This document shows positions 53,128-64,000 of a stretch of 64,000 bases of DNA, piece after piece. How positions within the stretch are numbered: position 1 is the first letter of the stretch; each line of letters starts with the position of its first letter. The translations under genes were made by a program, and so were the position numbers. Below the pieces are notes generated by a model that worked only from the letters and a program-made list of their open reading frames with translations, ran no database searches and was not told the DNA's origin. This DNA is from Leptodactylus fallax (Eukaryota; Chordata; Amphibia; Anura; Leptodactylidae): assembly GCA_947044405.1 (NCBI GenBank), contig CAMRHE010000352.1:124001-188000 (forward strand). Direction: 5' to 3'.

Positions 53128-54619
53128 CAGCAATGAAAAAGTTGGGCACCCCATTAACTTAATCATTTTAGTCTAAATATTTGGGTGTTTGCAACAGCCA
53201 TTTCAATTTGATATATCTAATAACTGATGGACACAGTAATATTCAGGATTGAAATGAGGTTTATTGTACTAACAGAAAATGTGCAAATGCATAAACCAAA
53301 ATTGAACGGTGCAAAAATGGGTACCCTTATCATTTATTGATTTGAATACTCCTAACTACTTACTGACTTACTGAAGCACAAAATTGGTTTTGTAACCCAC
53401 TGAGCTTGAACCAAGCCAGGTGTACCAACATGAGAAAAGGTATTAAGGTGGCCAATTGCAAGTTGTTCTCCTATTTGAATCTCCCTGAAGAGTGGCACAT
53501 GGGCTCCCAAAACAACCCAAATGATCTGAAAACAAAGATTTTCAACAAGTTGCAGAGGAAGGATACAAAAAGTTGTCCAGAGAAACCTGTCAGTCCACTG
53601 TGAGGAACATAGTAAGGAAATGGAAGACCACAGGGACAGTCTTGTAAGCCCAGAAGTGGCAGGCCAAGAAAAATATCAGAAAGGCAGAGAAGAAGAATGG
53701 TGAGAACAGCAAGGACAACCACAGACCACCCCAAAGAGCGCAGCACACGCGCAGATGGGTCACTGTGCACGGCAACAAACAGCACACTGCACAAGGAAAA
53801 GCTGTATGGGAGAGTGATGCGAAAAAGCCGTCTGAAAGCACGCCACAAACAGAGTCGCCTGAGGTATGCAAAAGCACATTTGGACAAGCCAGCTCATTTG
53901 GAAGAAGGTCCTGTGGACTGATGAAACAGAGATTGAGTTGTTTGGCATACAAAAAGGCGAGCATGGCGCAAAAAAACACAGCACCAAGAAAACACGCACC
54001 CACTGTAAAAGGTGGAGGCCACAGCTTGAGGCTGTGTGGCCAAGCCGGCACAGGGAACTGAAAGTTGAGGGCCATGGATTCAACCAGATCAGCAGATTCT
54101 GAGAATAATGTACAAGAACAGTGACGAAGAGTACGCCGGGGATGGATATTCAGCAAGACAATGATCCAAAACACAGCCCAAACACCAGGCACATGCAGAG
54201 GAACAAATAATGCTGGAATGGCCACCCAGCCCCAGACCGAATATCATTGAACACTGTGGGAAAGAAGCGGCGCCAGCCGGCACCACAAACAACTGAACTG
54301 GAATTGGTAAGAGGAATGGCAAAAAACCCATCCAGGACCAGGAACGATTAAAAGCACAGGAAGCGACAGAGGCTGTTATTTTGCAAAAGGAGGACTACAA
54401 AAAATGTCACTTCTGTTGAGGTGCCCAACTTGCACCGGCAAATGGTTTAATGCATATGCACATTTTCTGTTAGTACAATAAACCTCATTTCAATCCTGAA
54501 ATATGACTGTGTCCATCAGTTATTAGATATATCAAATTGAAATGGCTGTTGCAAACACCCAAATATTTAGAACAAAAATGATTAAGATTATAGGGGTGCC
54601 CAAACTTTTCATATGACTG
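53128..54619 (+). mobile_element. Tc1-like transposon B (1492 bp)
   Basis: The left end is CAGCAATGAAAAAGTTGGGC and the right end, inverse-complemented, CAGTCATATGAAAAGTTTGG. TA flanks at 53126-53127 and 54620-54621. The termini also share CCAAATATTTnGACnAAAAT-type and ATTTCAATTTGATATATCTA sequence. One decayed transposase lies inside. It is of a different subfamily and older than transposon A. Confidence 0.92.
53430..54410 (+). pseudogene. Tc1-like transposase B, heavily decayed
   Basis: Starts near ATG 53430. Recognisable parts: KPRSGRPRKISERQRRRMVR (GRPR hook between the helix-turn-helix motifs), STLHKEKLYGRVMRKSRLKA, KVLWTDETEIELFG (first catalytic Asp) and QQDNDPKH near 54150. A PxxIIEH-like Glu motif lies near 54235. 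At least five frame changes and several stops separate these. Both visible Asp motifs are kept, unlike transposon A, but the gene is beyond function. Confidence 0.88.
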
Positions 54620-55849
54620 TATTTGGGTGCATTTATTAACCCATTAATAACACTAGCAGACCTTTTTTAAAATAAAACAAAACATTTTTTGCTCGGAAAA
54701 CCCCTTTAAGCCCTCATATGGCTCTGTGAATGGACAAATAAAAAAAGTTATGGGGTTTGGGAGGCGGGGAGTCATAAATTAAAATCGAAAAATGTCACCG
54801 ACTGGAAGGAGTTAAGGAGCAAGTGGTAAGTTGCAATTCTTACTTCACACTGGGGAGGATTGAGGTTACCATGGGCCGTGGGCTGTTCAGAAAGTGTGCT
54901 TCCATCCCCATTCCTGCCAAAGATCCCTCCGGGCAGGATAATGCCCCACAGTGGCCCCTCTGCCAATATAATGTCAGCACAAACTTGGGTGGGCCACTGC
55001 GCACTGGGGGGGTACCTCTCACTATTGAACATTTCCCTAGGGATAGCAGGACATACCTTGTATAGTAAATGGTGATATCTTTTACTCTAGGTTCAATCTC
55101 GGGTTTCTGCTCGGAAAAACGGAAATCCAATCCGCTTAAAAAGTGGTTACTTGCGGACCCCATAGACTATAATGTTTCCACCCGAAAAATGCGGAGAGAA
55201 AAGCCCTGCTTGTAGGATTTTTCTCTCTGCATTTTTCAACCGGAATGGGGGACCGAAACCCCCAACGGAAACTGAGCGCAGGTGTGAATCCACCTATTGC
55301 TAATAGCAACCAATCCCACTGCAGTGTATATGAGGCCCCTCAGGATCTAAGATTAGCTGTTACCATGGCCCCATGAGATGTCCATTATTAAGTATCTACT
55401 CTTCTAACATCATGTGGTCTGGGATTCCCTTCCTTTTCCCATTCCTTGTTTATTTGGGTCTTCCCCTTCTCCTTACATTATACTGCACTGGGTTTTGATA
55501 TGTGATCTTTATTTGTATGCCCCCTGCATGGGGTTCTCTATATTTTGTACCTATATAGTGTTTAATTTATTTGTATTTTAATTAAAACTTTTTTGATACT
55601 AAATATAAAAAATCTAAAATTAGATTTTTCACTAAAAATATTCATTGTCCTGTTTTCATTTTTGTTTTCTCTGTGGCCTATAAAAAACTTTCATCAAACA
55701 GATTTTCTAGGCTGGAGGGCATTTTTGATACTGATGATCCTCCCTTAGGATAGGGTCACCTGTATCAGATCATTGGGGGTCCAGCACTCAGCGCTTCCAG
55801 CCAATCTCCAGTGCTAGAACCTATACAGGGGACGAATCTGGAAGCAGAA
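54620..55849. other. Non-coding, old repeat fragments
   Basis: 54930-55000 contains CCCCACAGTGGCCCCTCT, similar to the repeats in the hAT-N element at 8521-9000. A short inverted repeat (AATGCGGAGAGAAAA against TTTTTCTCTCTGCATT) lies at about 55186-55238. No gene supported. Confidence 0.4.
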
Positions 55850-56225
55850 GGCTCTGTTCACTGTATATAGGTGGTGGTGAATACTGCAGCTGTGTTCACT
55901 GAATATAGTAGGTGGTGAATACTTCAGCTCTGTTCACTGTATATAGTAGGTGGTAGTGAATACTGCAGCTCTGTTCACTGTATATAGGTGGTGGTTAATA
56001 GTGGAGCTCTGTTCACTGTATATAGGCAGTGATGAAGTACTGCAGCTCTGTTCACTGTGTATAGGTGGTGGTGAATACTGCAGCTCTTCACTGTATATAG
56101 GCGGTGGTGAATACTGCAGCACTGTTCACTGTATATAGACGGTGGTGAATACTGCAGCTCTGTTCACTGTATATAGGCGGTGGTGAATACTGCAGCTCTT
56201 TTCACTGTATATAGGCAGTGGTGAA
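55850..56225. repeat. 36-40 bp minisatellite (about 10 copies)
   Basis: The unit is GTTCACTGTATATAGGTGGT, then GGTGAATACTGCAGCTCT. Small length variation between units. Overlapping frames on both strands are artefacts. Confidence 0.92.
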
Positions 56226-57072
56226 GTACTGCAGCTGTGTTTCTAGTCATTGGGGACAGAGTTCTGGCACTTCTGCTATACCAGGGACACAGATGTCTGC
56301 TTCCAGCACCAGATGCAACTACCTATTCCCTCTAGGAATAAAAAGTAGATCACTGGGGATCTGGCCATTGAGACCCCCACTGATCAGGGGTACTGTTTCT
56401 GCTCCATATGAATAGAACGATGATCCACAATGCGCTTCTGATCTGTCCATCTCTTTGAGACTGCCAGAGATAATTCTGAACTCTACTTCTTTTCAGCAGT
56501 CCCATGAAGATGAATAGAGCAGTAGTACAAATGCAGGACCCCTGTTCTTATGATCATGGGGGTCCTAGTGGTCAGGATAGATTAGTGTCAGAGCTGTGGG
56601 GAATGGCCGCTGTAATAGGTAATAAGCTTAAAATAAACCCCTATAATGGGGATTATGCCATGAAAAGTATTTATCATCTATCCATATGATAGGAGACAAA
56701 TATCTGATCGGTGGGGGTCTGACTACTGCATCCCCCTCTGGTCCCAAGAATTGAGGGGTTTATTTTCTCCTGCTTTGCATTGAGCCTGACCAAAGTCAGG
56801 CAGAATGTAGGCATATCTGGTGGTGGATGGCGCTCCCATTCACTTCAATGTAAGCGCCAGAATCTCCGGTGCACCCACTGAAGACAATGGGGCTGCCGTC
56901 CACTTCCAGTCATGCCTCAATGCGCAGGAGGGGAAAAGAATCTCCCGTTTTTGGGATAAGTGGGGGTCTCAGTGTTCAGACCCCCACTGATCAGGTATTT
57001 ATCCTCTGTCCTATAGTAGGTTGCCTCTATTTGAAACAAAGTGGGAGAGACATTCCCTTTAAGATTCTGTTA
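56226..57072. other. Non-coding, old interspersed repeats
   Basis: Stretches such as GACCCCCACTGATCAGG occur near 56371 and 56981, which I associate with frog dispersed repeats. No gene. Confidence 0.4.
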
Positions 57073-57291
57073 GGCTGAGGCCCCACGTTGCGGAAAAGCA
57101 GCTTTTTTTGTTGCAGATTTTGTTGTCTTTTTTTGTGCCAAAGCCAGGAGTGGATGCAGCAGAAGATAGAAGTATAAGAACTTACTATATATTTCCCATT
57201 CCTTTTATAGCCATTGTTGGCTTTGGCTCAAAAAAACGCAACAAAACCTGCAACAAAAAAAGCTTCAGTCCCGCAACGTGGGGCCTCAGCC
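57073..57291. mobile_element. PIF/Harbinger-type MITE, copy 1 (219 bp)
   Basis: Starts GGCTGAGGCCCCACGTTGCG and ends CGCAACGTGGGGCCTCAGCC, perfect inverse complements. Flanked by TTA at 57070-57072 and 57292-57294. A 3-bp TTA duplication and GG termini fit PIF/Harbinger. No coding content. Confidence 0.85.
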
Positions 57292-58357
57292 TTAAAGAGG
57301 GTTGTGAGGACCAGGCCATCTTTTACTGTTCCATGGTCCAATTCTGATGGAAATTTTTGACGATGGACAGAAGACATTATGGTCAGTATGATCAGGCACT
57401 GCCATACATTTCCCCCGCCATTTACGCCAGATTTCGGGTGTAAATGATGGTAAATTTGGCAGGGCCTCTTCGGAAAAGTGGCACAGGCTGCGCAGAACCA
57501 AAATAAATATTTTTTTTGTGCAAATTGCCTTTTTACACAAACTGTTGCGATTTTTATGCCTTGTATGCCAGAAAACCGCCACAGTTGTGTTTAACTGAAA
57601 CTGGCAAAATGGTGTGAATGCAGCCCAGCTGAATGAAACTTTCCTGCAGCTTGTGCTCCAGTGGTTTTTCTCTGGGGTCAGACCAGGCGGGCAAGCCTTC
57701 ACTCCTCACATGCATTGATGAGCTTTAGGTTCCCATGACCCCGTTGCTGGTTCACCAGTTGTCCTTTCTTGGAGCACTTTTGGTAGGTACTAACTAATAT
57801 ATACCATGAACACCCCACAAGACCAGCCATATTGGAGATGTCCCCCGTCATCTGGTCACCACAATTCGGCCCACGTCAAACTGTGTCCTTACTCTATTTT
57901 TCTTGCTTCAAACACAATGTGGGAAATTCATGAACCCCTTGTGCTTATGTGGCAAAAAAAAGTCGCAAACTTTGGGTTTGCAATATTTTTTTAAACAGTT
58001 TTTGCGCAAATAGCCTCTTTTACGCCACTCTTGGCACTTTCTGAAAAGGAGGCAGGGTGTGGATAGGTCATCAATATTATATCAGCGGTATGATACCGGA
58101 CACCCAGTAACTGAGGCTGAGCTGCAATTCCAAGAACTGCCTGGACAAATTAAGAGGCGAAGTGACAGAAAAACAGCATTTCTGGTATAGAGTTTTTGCT
58201 TTTTCTATGGCAGCCATCTTACTGTATAAATAACATTACATTTACAATCTAGTGGGCTAAAAGACTTGGTCACCCTGCCACTAGAATACAGCTGGTTCTG
58301 AACATAAGGATTCAGTTGCTCAGTGCACTAGGATTTATCCTGCTCTACACAGTACAA
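57292..58357. other. Non-coding
   Basis: Frames here carry no domain. Several near-repeats of AAAnCGCAnC-type sequence suggest more old MITE material. Confidence 0.35.
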
Positions 58358-58534
58358 GGCTGAAGCTCCACCTTGAAGAAATTCATCTTTTTTTTTGTTG
58401 TAGATTTTGCTGCGGTTTTCTGAGCAAAAGCCAAGACTAGCTACAGAAGGAATCCACTCCTGGTTTTGGCTCAAAAAAACGCAGCAAAATCTGCAAAAAA
58501 AAATGTTGCGTTTCTGCAACGTGGGGCCTCAGCC
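58358..58534. mobile_element. PIF/Harbinger-type MITE, copy 2 (177 bp)
   Basis: Same family as 57073-57291: the right end is GCAACGTGGGGCCTCAGCC, and the left end is diverged GGCTGAAGCTCCACCTTG. The flanks are CAA and TAA, one mismatch from a 3-bp duplication. Confidence 0.7.
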
Positions 58535-58750
58535 TAAGGAAGCTAGTTGGTTAAAGGACCAGCTCCTTCTGAGCCTAGAACAGTGTTTATCAATTTTCCA
58601 CACAAAGTTTCAGTCAACTACCCCCAAGGATCAGTTACAATTGGCAACAAAATAAGGGGATCGGGGTGTATGTGGGGTATCCAAAAGATGGTACAGCTCT
58701 TCTGGGAGGCTCCCACACATTAATGGGAGAGATGACAACTATTACTATGA

Positions 58751-59552
58751 ACTAATCGTCTCCAGGAGTGAGTGACTCCCGAATAAAGAAGCCAGGATGC
58801 GCACTCCTCTTTAGGAATATAGAATTCAAAGCTACCACAGGGCTTGACCAAATACGGGTATTTATTGAATATAATACGGATAACGCTTTTCGGGGTTTGA
58901 TACACCGCTTGGGGTGTACTCCTTCCTCAGATCCAACATACAGAAACTATAAACAGAATAAAAGAAAATATTCCAAAGTTCAAAATTACAATTAAAAACA
59001 CCAAGGATATAAAAAATATAAAAACTGAATCTGTTTATACTAAAAAGCCACTTTTTAAAAGTACTATGGTATATTGTTTGTATTTCAAATAAATATATTG
59101 GTATTTATAAGTCCTGAATAACAATATGATATATGGCTGCAGTAAAATACATGGATAGACAGAAGAAAAAACGAAAAAGCACAAAACAAAATAATGCAAG
59201 CTTATATATCATTAGTTATAGATTATAGATAGGACATGTAGCAGGAATTCAGACTCTTAAATAATTAAAAAGTATAGTGTATATAAAAAATACTTAAATA
59301 TATATAAAATAAAATGTTCCTGTATTCATAAATTTACATAGGTCACAATGAACAGTATGGGAAATTACTTAATTCAGTGTGAATGTGACTATAATGTAAT
59401 GTAATGAGTCTCTGTATATTATTTGTAGGTAATCACTGGATGTTAATAAATGACCAATGAATAGTAGTCCAGCTTTCACATTACAACCAAATCAGCTGGT
59501 ATCTGATAATGGTTTGCATGAATAGACATATAGATGTATAGACAGAGAGTGG
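58751..59552 (-). repeat. Penelope left arm (inverted pseudo-LTR)
   Basis: Inverse complement of about 62642-63453. The pairing includes ACTAATCGTCTCCAGGAGTG with its partner at 63433-63452 and continues with only scattered mismatches. Confidence 0.9.
58891..58930 (-). ncRNA. Hammerhead-ribozyme-like core, left arm
   Basis: On the minus strand: CTGAGGA (58930-58924), a hairpin with TACACC and GGTGTA, and CCCC leading to GAAA. One base in the outer stem (GGAG against CCCC) does not pair. Fits the CUGANGA...GAAA hammerhead core. Helices I and III not established. Confidence 0.45.
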
Positions 59553-60038
59553 TACTGACCTGTAGCCTGCTTGACCGGGTGTGAGCTATGTGGCCATGGA
59601 AGCATAAATGGGCTATTTAAGTAGGAGTAGCTAGGTGCCAAAAGGGTTTTTTTTTTTTTCTTTTTTTCAAATTTTGTTTATAATGAAATATGGTAAAGGA
59701 TATGCCTATGGAGGTGACAAAAGTATTAACAACAGGACTGTGTGAATGGAATACTGACCTGTAGCCTGCTTGACCGGGTGTGAACTATGTGGCCATGGAA
59801 GCATAAATGGGCTATTTAAGTAGGAGTAGCTAGGTGCCAAAAGGGTTTTTTTTTTTTCTTTTTTTCAAATTTTGTTTATAATGAAATATGGTAAAGGATA
59901 TGCCTATGGAGGTGACAAAAGTATTAACAACAGGACTGTGTGAATGGAATACTGACCTGTAGCCTGCTTGACCGGGTGTGAACTATGTGGCCATGGAAGC
60001 ATAAATGGGCTATTTAAGTAGGAGTAGCTAGGTGCCAA
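59553..60038 (+). repeat. 198-bp tandem repeat in the Penelope left arm (2.4 copies)
   Basis: TACTGACCTGTAGCCTGCTT starts units at about 59553, 59752 and 59950. Each contains GGTGCCAAAAGGGTTTTTTT and a TTTATAATGAAATATGG segment. The third stops at 60038. Inverse-complement copies lie at about 62300-62650, one of them shortened to about 131 bp. Confidence 0.92.
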
Positions 60039-60092
60039 AAATTCAATTGAGGGGTCTTTGGTTATTTTCTTATTTTCAAAAACAAGGGCAAT

Positions 60093-62007
60093 TTGACATG
60101 GTCTGAGAGAAAAGCCCTAAAAAACCTATCACTCAACACTGATTTGGTGATTAGGAGTGCTGACAAAGGTGGGGGGATAGTACTACAAAATCGGGAGGAT
60201 TATTTAGCCGAAGCATATAGAATCCTATCCGACACAGACTATTATAAGAAAATAACCAAAGACCCCTCAATTGAATTTTTGAATAAATATAACACACTCA
60301 TAAACGAAGCCGACACACATGGCATCCTAAACAACAAAGAAAAGGAATTCTTGACTATAAAATCCCTCTACTATCACCTACCTAAAATCCACAAAAATCA
60401 AATAAAACCCCCCAGCCGCCCCATTATTTCGGGGATTAACTCTTTAACTTGTAATTTATCCGAATACATAGACCATCATTTGCAGGGGTATGTACAGAGT
60501 CTACCTTCCTATCTGAAAGACTCATCCTCACTCATTATCAAATTGAAAGACATCATATGGTCTGATGATTATCTTTGGGCAACATTGGATGTCAGTGCAT
60601 TGCATTCAAACATACCACATTAAAAATGTATTTGGGCGGTTTCCCATTACTTAGATATGGACCCTTTATTACCTACCAGTCAAAAAAACTTTCTTCTTGA
60701 TAGTATGTTGTTTATCTTACAACACAATATTTTCTCATTTGAAGACAAGCTATATCAACAATGTCGAGGTACTGCAATGGGTACTAAGTTTGCACCTAGT
60801 TTTGCAAACCTTTACATGGGACAATTCGAAAAAACATTCAAATATCAAGAACACACATGTTCCGAAAATATCATCTACATTGATGACCTCCTCCTTATCT
60901 GGAAAGGGTCATCAGTCAGTCTTAATGAATTCATCAAATATCTGAACCACAATGATTGGGAGTTAACATTCACTACTACCCATTCAAGAACTCATATCGA
61001 ATATATAGACCTAGTTCTTAATACAGATCATACCAAAATTATTACAAAAACATTTTTTAAAAAGGTCGATGGCAATAGCCTGCTAGATTTTTACAGTGAC
61101 CATTACAAGAAATGGAAGTTAAACATACCATTTAGTCAATTCAAACGTCTTAGAAGAAATTGTACATTAAACAGGGACTTTGAATCACAAAGTAAAGCTA
61201 TAACGAAAAGATTATGTGAAAAAAGGTATCCAAAATCAGTGATAAAAGCTGCACAAAAAAACGGGCAGGAAACCTAACACAAGCAGAATGTCTAAAACCA
61301 AAACCCACCACCAATACAGAAGACAAATGGCAGTTCAATTATCTTACCACATATAACCAGTCCCATGCAGTCATTAGAAGAATTCTTAGACAACATTGGT
61401 ATATACTTCTAAGCGATCGGATTCTTAGTAAGATACTTCCTAAGAATCCTACTCCTACATTTCGACGCGCCAAAACATTAAAGAATATTATTGCACCTAG
61501 TAAACTTCGCCAACCTAAAACTGACAAAAATACAACAAACCATACACTTAATAACAGTAGTATCAAAGGGGTCTTCAAATGTGGCAAGAGTCGGTGCAAA
61601 TGTTGCCACTCTGTCTGTCACAAAAGTACATCTTTTACGAGTAAAGCCACGGGAGAAAAATTTGACATCAAACAACATCTTAATTGTGAAACCGAGTTTC
61701 TAATTTATATCATTGAATGAACATGTGGACTACAATACGTAGCCCGAACAACCCAACCATTCCATATTAGACTGAACAACCATAGGTCCAATGTCACAAG
61801 AGGCTACTCTAAACATGACCTTTCCAAACATGCACTGGAAGCCCATAATTGTGACTTTAACTTTTTTAAAGTCACACCCATTGAACAGATCCCCCCCTCT
61901 AGCCCCCCATAGATTTGAGAAGTAGGAGAGAAATGTTTTGGATATTTAAGTTAAATATGTTATCCCCTAGAGGTCTTAATGAAGCCACCGAAATAGTGAC
62001 ACGATAA
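60093..62007 (+). pseudogene. Penelope reverse transcriptase-GIY-YIG endonuclease, N-terminally truncated
   Basis: Begins inside the protein at TWSERKALKNLSLNTDLVIR. RT motifs: ADKGGGIV (near 60159), SLYYHLPKIHKNQIKPPSRP, WATLDVSALHSNIPH, RGTAMGTKFAPSFANLYMG and YIDD at 60876-60887. A linker with a cysteine cluster (FKCGKSRCKCC) leads to the GIY-YIG domain (FLIYIIE, then CGLQYVARTTQPFHIRLNNH) and a C-terminal FWIFKLN-type segment ending at TAA 62005-62007. Breaks: TAA at 60621-60623, an indel in an A-run near 61256, TGA at a Cys position near 61718, and TAG plus a frameshift near 61910. Few lesions for its length, so the copy is fairly young. Penelope RTs are related to telomerase; the endonuclease nicks target DNA. 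Confidence 0.93.
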
Positions 62008-62299
62008 TTATCATACTCCGTCCAGGCATTTTACTATTCATCTAGATTTTCCATATACATATCCCAATATACACTTAGACCTTACACACTTGGTATACTT
62101 CACACGCGCCATTCATCTTACAATACCACATACACTGCCATATACACTCTCATCCTCCAATAATCCACACACCCCATATATCCATCTTTCATTACATACC
62201 TATTCCTATCTCCATAGGGTCATACCTCACCCTTATCCATACTTTCCTATAAGCATATCCTATTGTTATCGCCATAGGCACTACCACAATGATTCATGA

Positions 62300-63453
62300 T
62301 CACACAGTTCCAATTCACACAGTCCTGTTGTTAATACCTTTGTCACCTCCATAGACATACCCTTCACCATATTTCATTACAAAGTTTGAAAAGTTTGAAG
62401 AGGGAAAAAAATAAAAAAAAAACCCTATTGGCACCTAGCTACTCCTACTTAAATAGCCCATTTATGCTTCCATGGCCACATAGTTCACACCCGGTCAAGC
62501 AGGCTACAGGTCAGTATTCCATTCACACAGTCCTGTTGTTAATACTTTTGTCACCTCTATAGGCATATCCTTTACCATATTTCATTATAAACAAAATTTG
62601 AAAAAAAGAAAAAGCTCACACCCGGTCAAGCAGGCTACAGGTCAGTACCACTCTCTGTCTATACATCTATATGTCTATTCATGCAAACCATTATCAGATA
62701 CCAGCTGACTTGGTTGTAATGTGAAAGCTGGACTACTATTCATTGGTCATTTATTAACATCCAGTGATTACCTGCAAATAATATACAGAGACTCATTACA
62801 TTACATTATAGTCACATTCACACTGAATTAAGTAATTTCCCATACTGTTCATTGTGACCTATGTAAATTTATGAATACAGGAACATTTTATTTTATATAT
62901 ATATTTAAGTATTTTTTATATACACTATACTTTTTAATTATTTTAAGAGTCTGAATTCCTGCTAAATGTCCTATCTATAATCTATAACTAATGATATATA
63001 AGCTTGCATTATTTTGTTTTGTGCTTTTTCGTTTTTTCTTCTGTCTATCCATGTATTTTACTGCAGCCATATATCATATTGTTATTCAGGACTTATAAAT
63101 ACCAATATATTTATTTGAAATACAAACAATATACCATAGTACTTTTAAAAAGTGGCTTTTTAGTATAAACAGATTCAGTTTTTATATTTTTTATATCCTT
63201 GGTGTTTTTAATTGTAATTTTGAACTTTGGAATATTTTCTTTTATTCTGTTTATAGTTTCTGTATGTTGGATCTGAGGAAGGGGTACACCCCAAGCGGTG
63301 TATCAAACCCCGAAAAGCGTTATCCGTATTATATTCAATAAATACCCGTATTTTGTCAAGCCCTGTTTTAGCTCTGAATTCTATATTCCTAAAGAGGAGC
63401 GCGCATCCTGGCTTCTTTATTCGGGAGTCACTCACTCCTAGAGACGATTAGTT
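62300..63453 (+). repeat. Penelope right arm (pseudo-LTR)
   Basis: Contains inverse-complement copies of the 198-bp repeat (62300-62650) followed by the partner of 58751-59552. AATAAATACCCG near 63338 could serve as a polyadenylation signal. 63454-63673 extends beyond the symmetry up to the TSD. Confidence 0.88.
63273..63316 (+). ncRNA. Hammerhead-ribozyme-like core, right arm
   Basis: CTGAGGA (63273-63279), then a stem GGGG (63281-63284) with CCCC (63308-63311). That stem encloses a second stem TACACC (63285-63290) with GGTGTA (63297-63302), and GAAA follows at 63312-63315. This matches the conserved CUGANGA - stem II - GAAA arrangement. Hammerhead ribozymes are known in Penelope pseudo-LTRs. 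Helices I and III and the cleavage site could not be verified by eye. Confidence 0.5.
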
Positions 63454-63687
63454 CTACTACTCAAAGACTGTAAATTCCAGTTAGCTGTACGCCAGTGGAC
63501 GCTGCCCTCTAGATTCCTGCATCCTCCCTGTTAGCAGTTGTGGCTTACCACAACGAAACAAGGTGAGCAGCCATTTTGTAAACTCCCTAACATCTGGTTG
63601 CTCTCCATTATATATTCATACTGGTTCCGCACAAGGAGCGCGTCTTTCCTATCTTTTTTTTCTCTTTCATAGTAACTATTACTATGA

Positions 63688-64000
63688 GACACTTAACCAG
63701 ACTTATTTTATGTCGGTCCAGGTGACATTCGCATTAGACTGACTGATCGCACCTCATCTGAACCAAACTTACTGTGTCATTGTGATTTATATTAGAGTGA
63801 GTTTTGCTCATCTGACCCATGGTCAATCAAGGAAATGCGGCCAATACAGCAACCATATCTTGCAGACCACACGTGGACATCTAAATGTGCCAATAGGCTC
63901 AAATTATGAGAGGAGATGCATATACGGAAAAGGAAGAATGAGGCAAATGGAAGTACTAGGATTTAACATACCATTATAGAGCAGGTTAAATTCAAGAAGG
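63688..64000. other. Unassigned flank
   Basis: Sequence right of the Penelope TSD, once contiguous with 58750. No domain in the short open frames. Confidence 0.4.

Larger units (their letters stand above)
58751..63673 (+). mobile_element. Penelope-like element inside its own inverted terminal repeats
   Basis: AACTATTACTATGA flanks the element at 58737-58750 and 63674-63687, a perfect 14-bp TSD. The left arm (58751 to about 60038) is the inverse complement of the right arm (about 62300-63453); 63454-63673 occurs on the right only. Between the arms is a plus-strand gene with Penelope reverse transcriptase and GIY-YIG endonuclease. Penelope elements are known to carry pseudo-LTRs in direct or inverted order and to yield complex partial copies. 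The coding part lacks its N-terminus. Confidence 0.9.

Noticed and set aside
55850..56225. Possible CRISPR-like or coding repeat
   Set aside because: Simple head-to-tail minisatellite with no spacers and no conserved protein.
1..64000. tRNA, rRNA or host protein-coding genes
   Set aside because: No cloverleaf, no rRNA-like sequence, and no long non-transposon protein domain was seen on either strand; a tRNA or exon search would be the decisive check.

Overview
The window reads as a stretch of a large vertebrate genome, most likely an anuran amphibian (frog or toad). This is inferred from the mixture of element types: L1-like, CR1/L2-like and Rex1-like LINEs, DIRS, a Penelope-like element, a Gmr1/SCAN-type Gypsy, a Helitron, Tc1, hAT, PIF/Harbinger and piggyBac elements. 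Several non-coding repeats also look like ones I associate with frog genomes. No host gene, tRNA, rRNA or CRISPR array could be supported. Nearly all coding sequence belongs to transposable elements, most of it broken, and many elements are nested inside one another.

Layout, left to right. 1-2983: AT-rich sequence, a 48-bp minisatellite and interspersed repeats. 2984-6438: a hAT transposon with a perfect 8-bp target-site duplication (TSD), a broken BED-finger transposase on the minus strand and a foldback element inserted upstream of it. 6439-10027: a second hAT transposase fragment carrying a 118-bp hairpin insertion, and a 1.6-kb non-autonomous hAT element (7940-9544). 10028-12957: a Gypsy element on the minus strand with one LTR, a polypurine tract and a long intact gag-protease frame, but no pol. 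13729-26587: a complete Helitron on the minus strand, split by a full-length-sized L1-like LINE (14476-20516, 14/15-bp TSD) and by a piggyBac MITE (24227-24966, TTAA TSD).

27151-28755: a Tc1-like transposon. 28925-30840: LINE fragments. 30841-36965: a decayed Gypsy element on the minus strand, cut by a 2.7-kb terminal-inverted-repeat transposon with a split gene (31282-33975, possibly CACTA/CMC-like) and by further repeat sequence. 36976-38520: a Rex1-like reverse transcriptase. 38640-39790: a minisatellite field with inverted orientation blocks. 41143-52347: a DIRS-like element with inverted termini, into which a young-looking gamma-type endogenous retrovirus inserted (45303-52148, LTRs differing at 4 of 443 positions, 4-bp TSD).

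52348-58750: a second Tc1-like transposon, minisatellites and PIF/Harbinger MITEs. 58751-63673: a Penelope-like element with a 14-bp perfect TSD. Its reverse transcriptase-GIY-YIG gene sits in the middle of a palindrome with arms of about 1.2 kb, and each arm carries a hammerhead-ribozyme-like core.

The most interesting points are the palindromic Penelope element, the base-resolved Helitron/L1/piggyBac nest, the split-gene transposon, the pol-less Gypsy with an open gag-protease frame, and the recent retrovirus inside the DIRS element.
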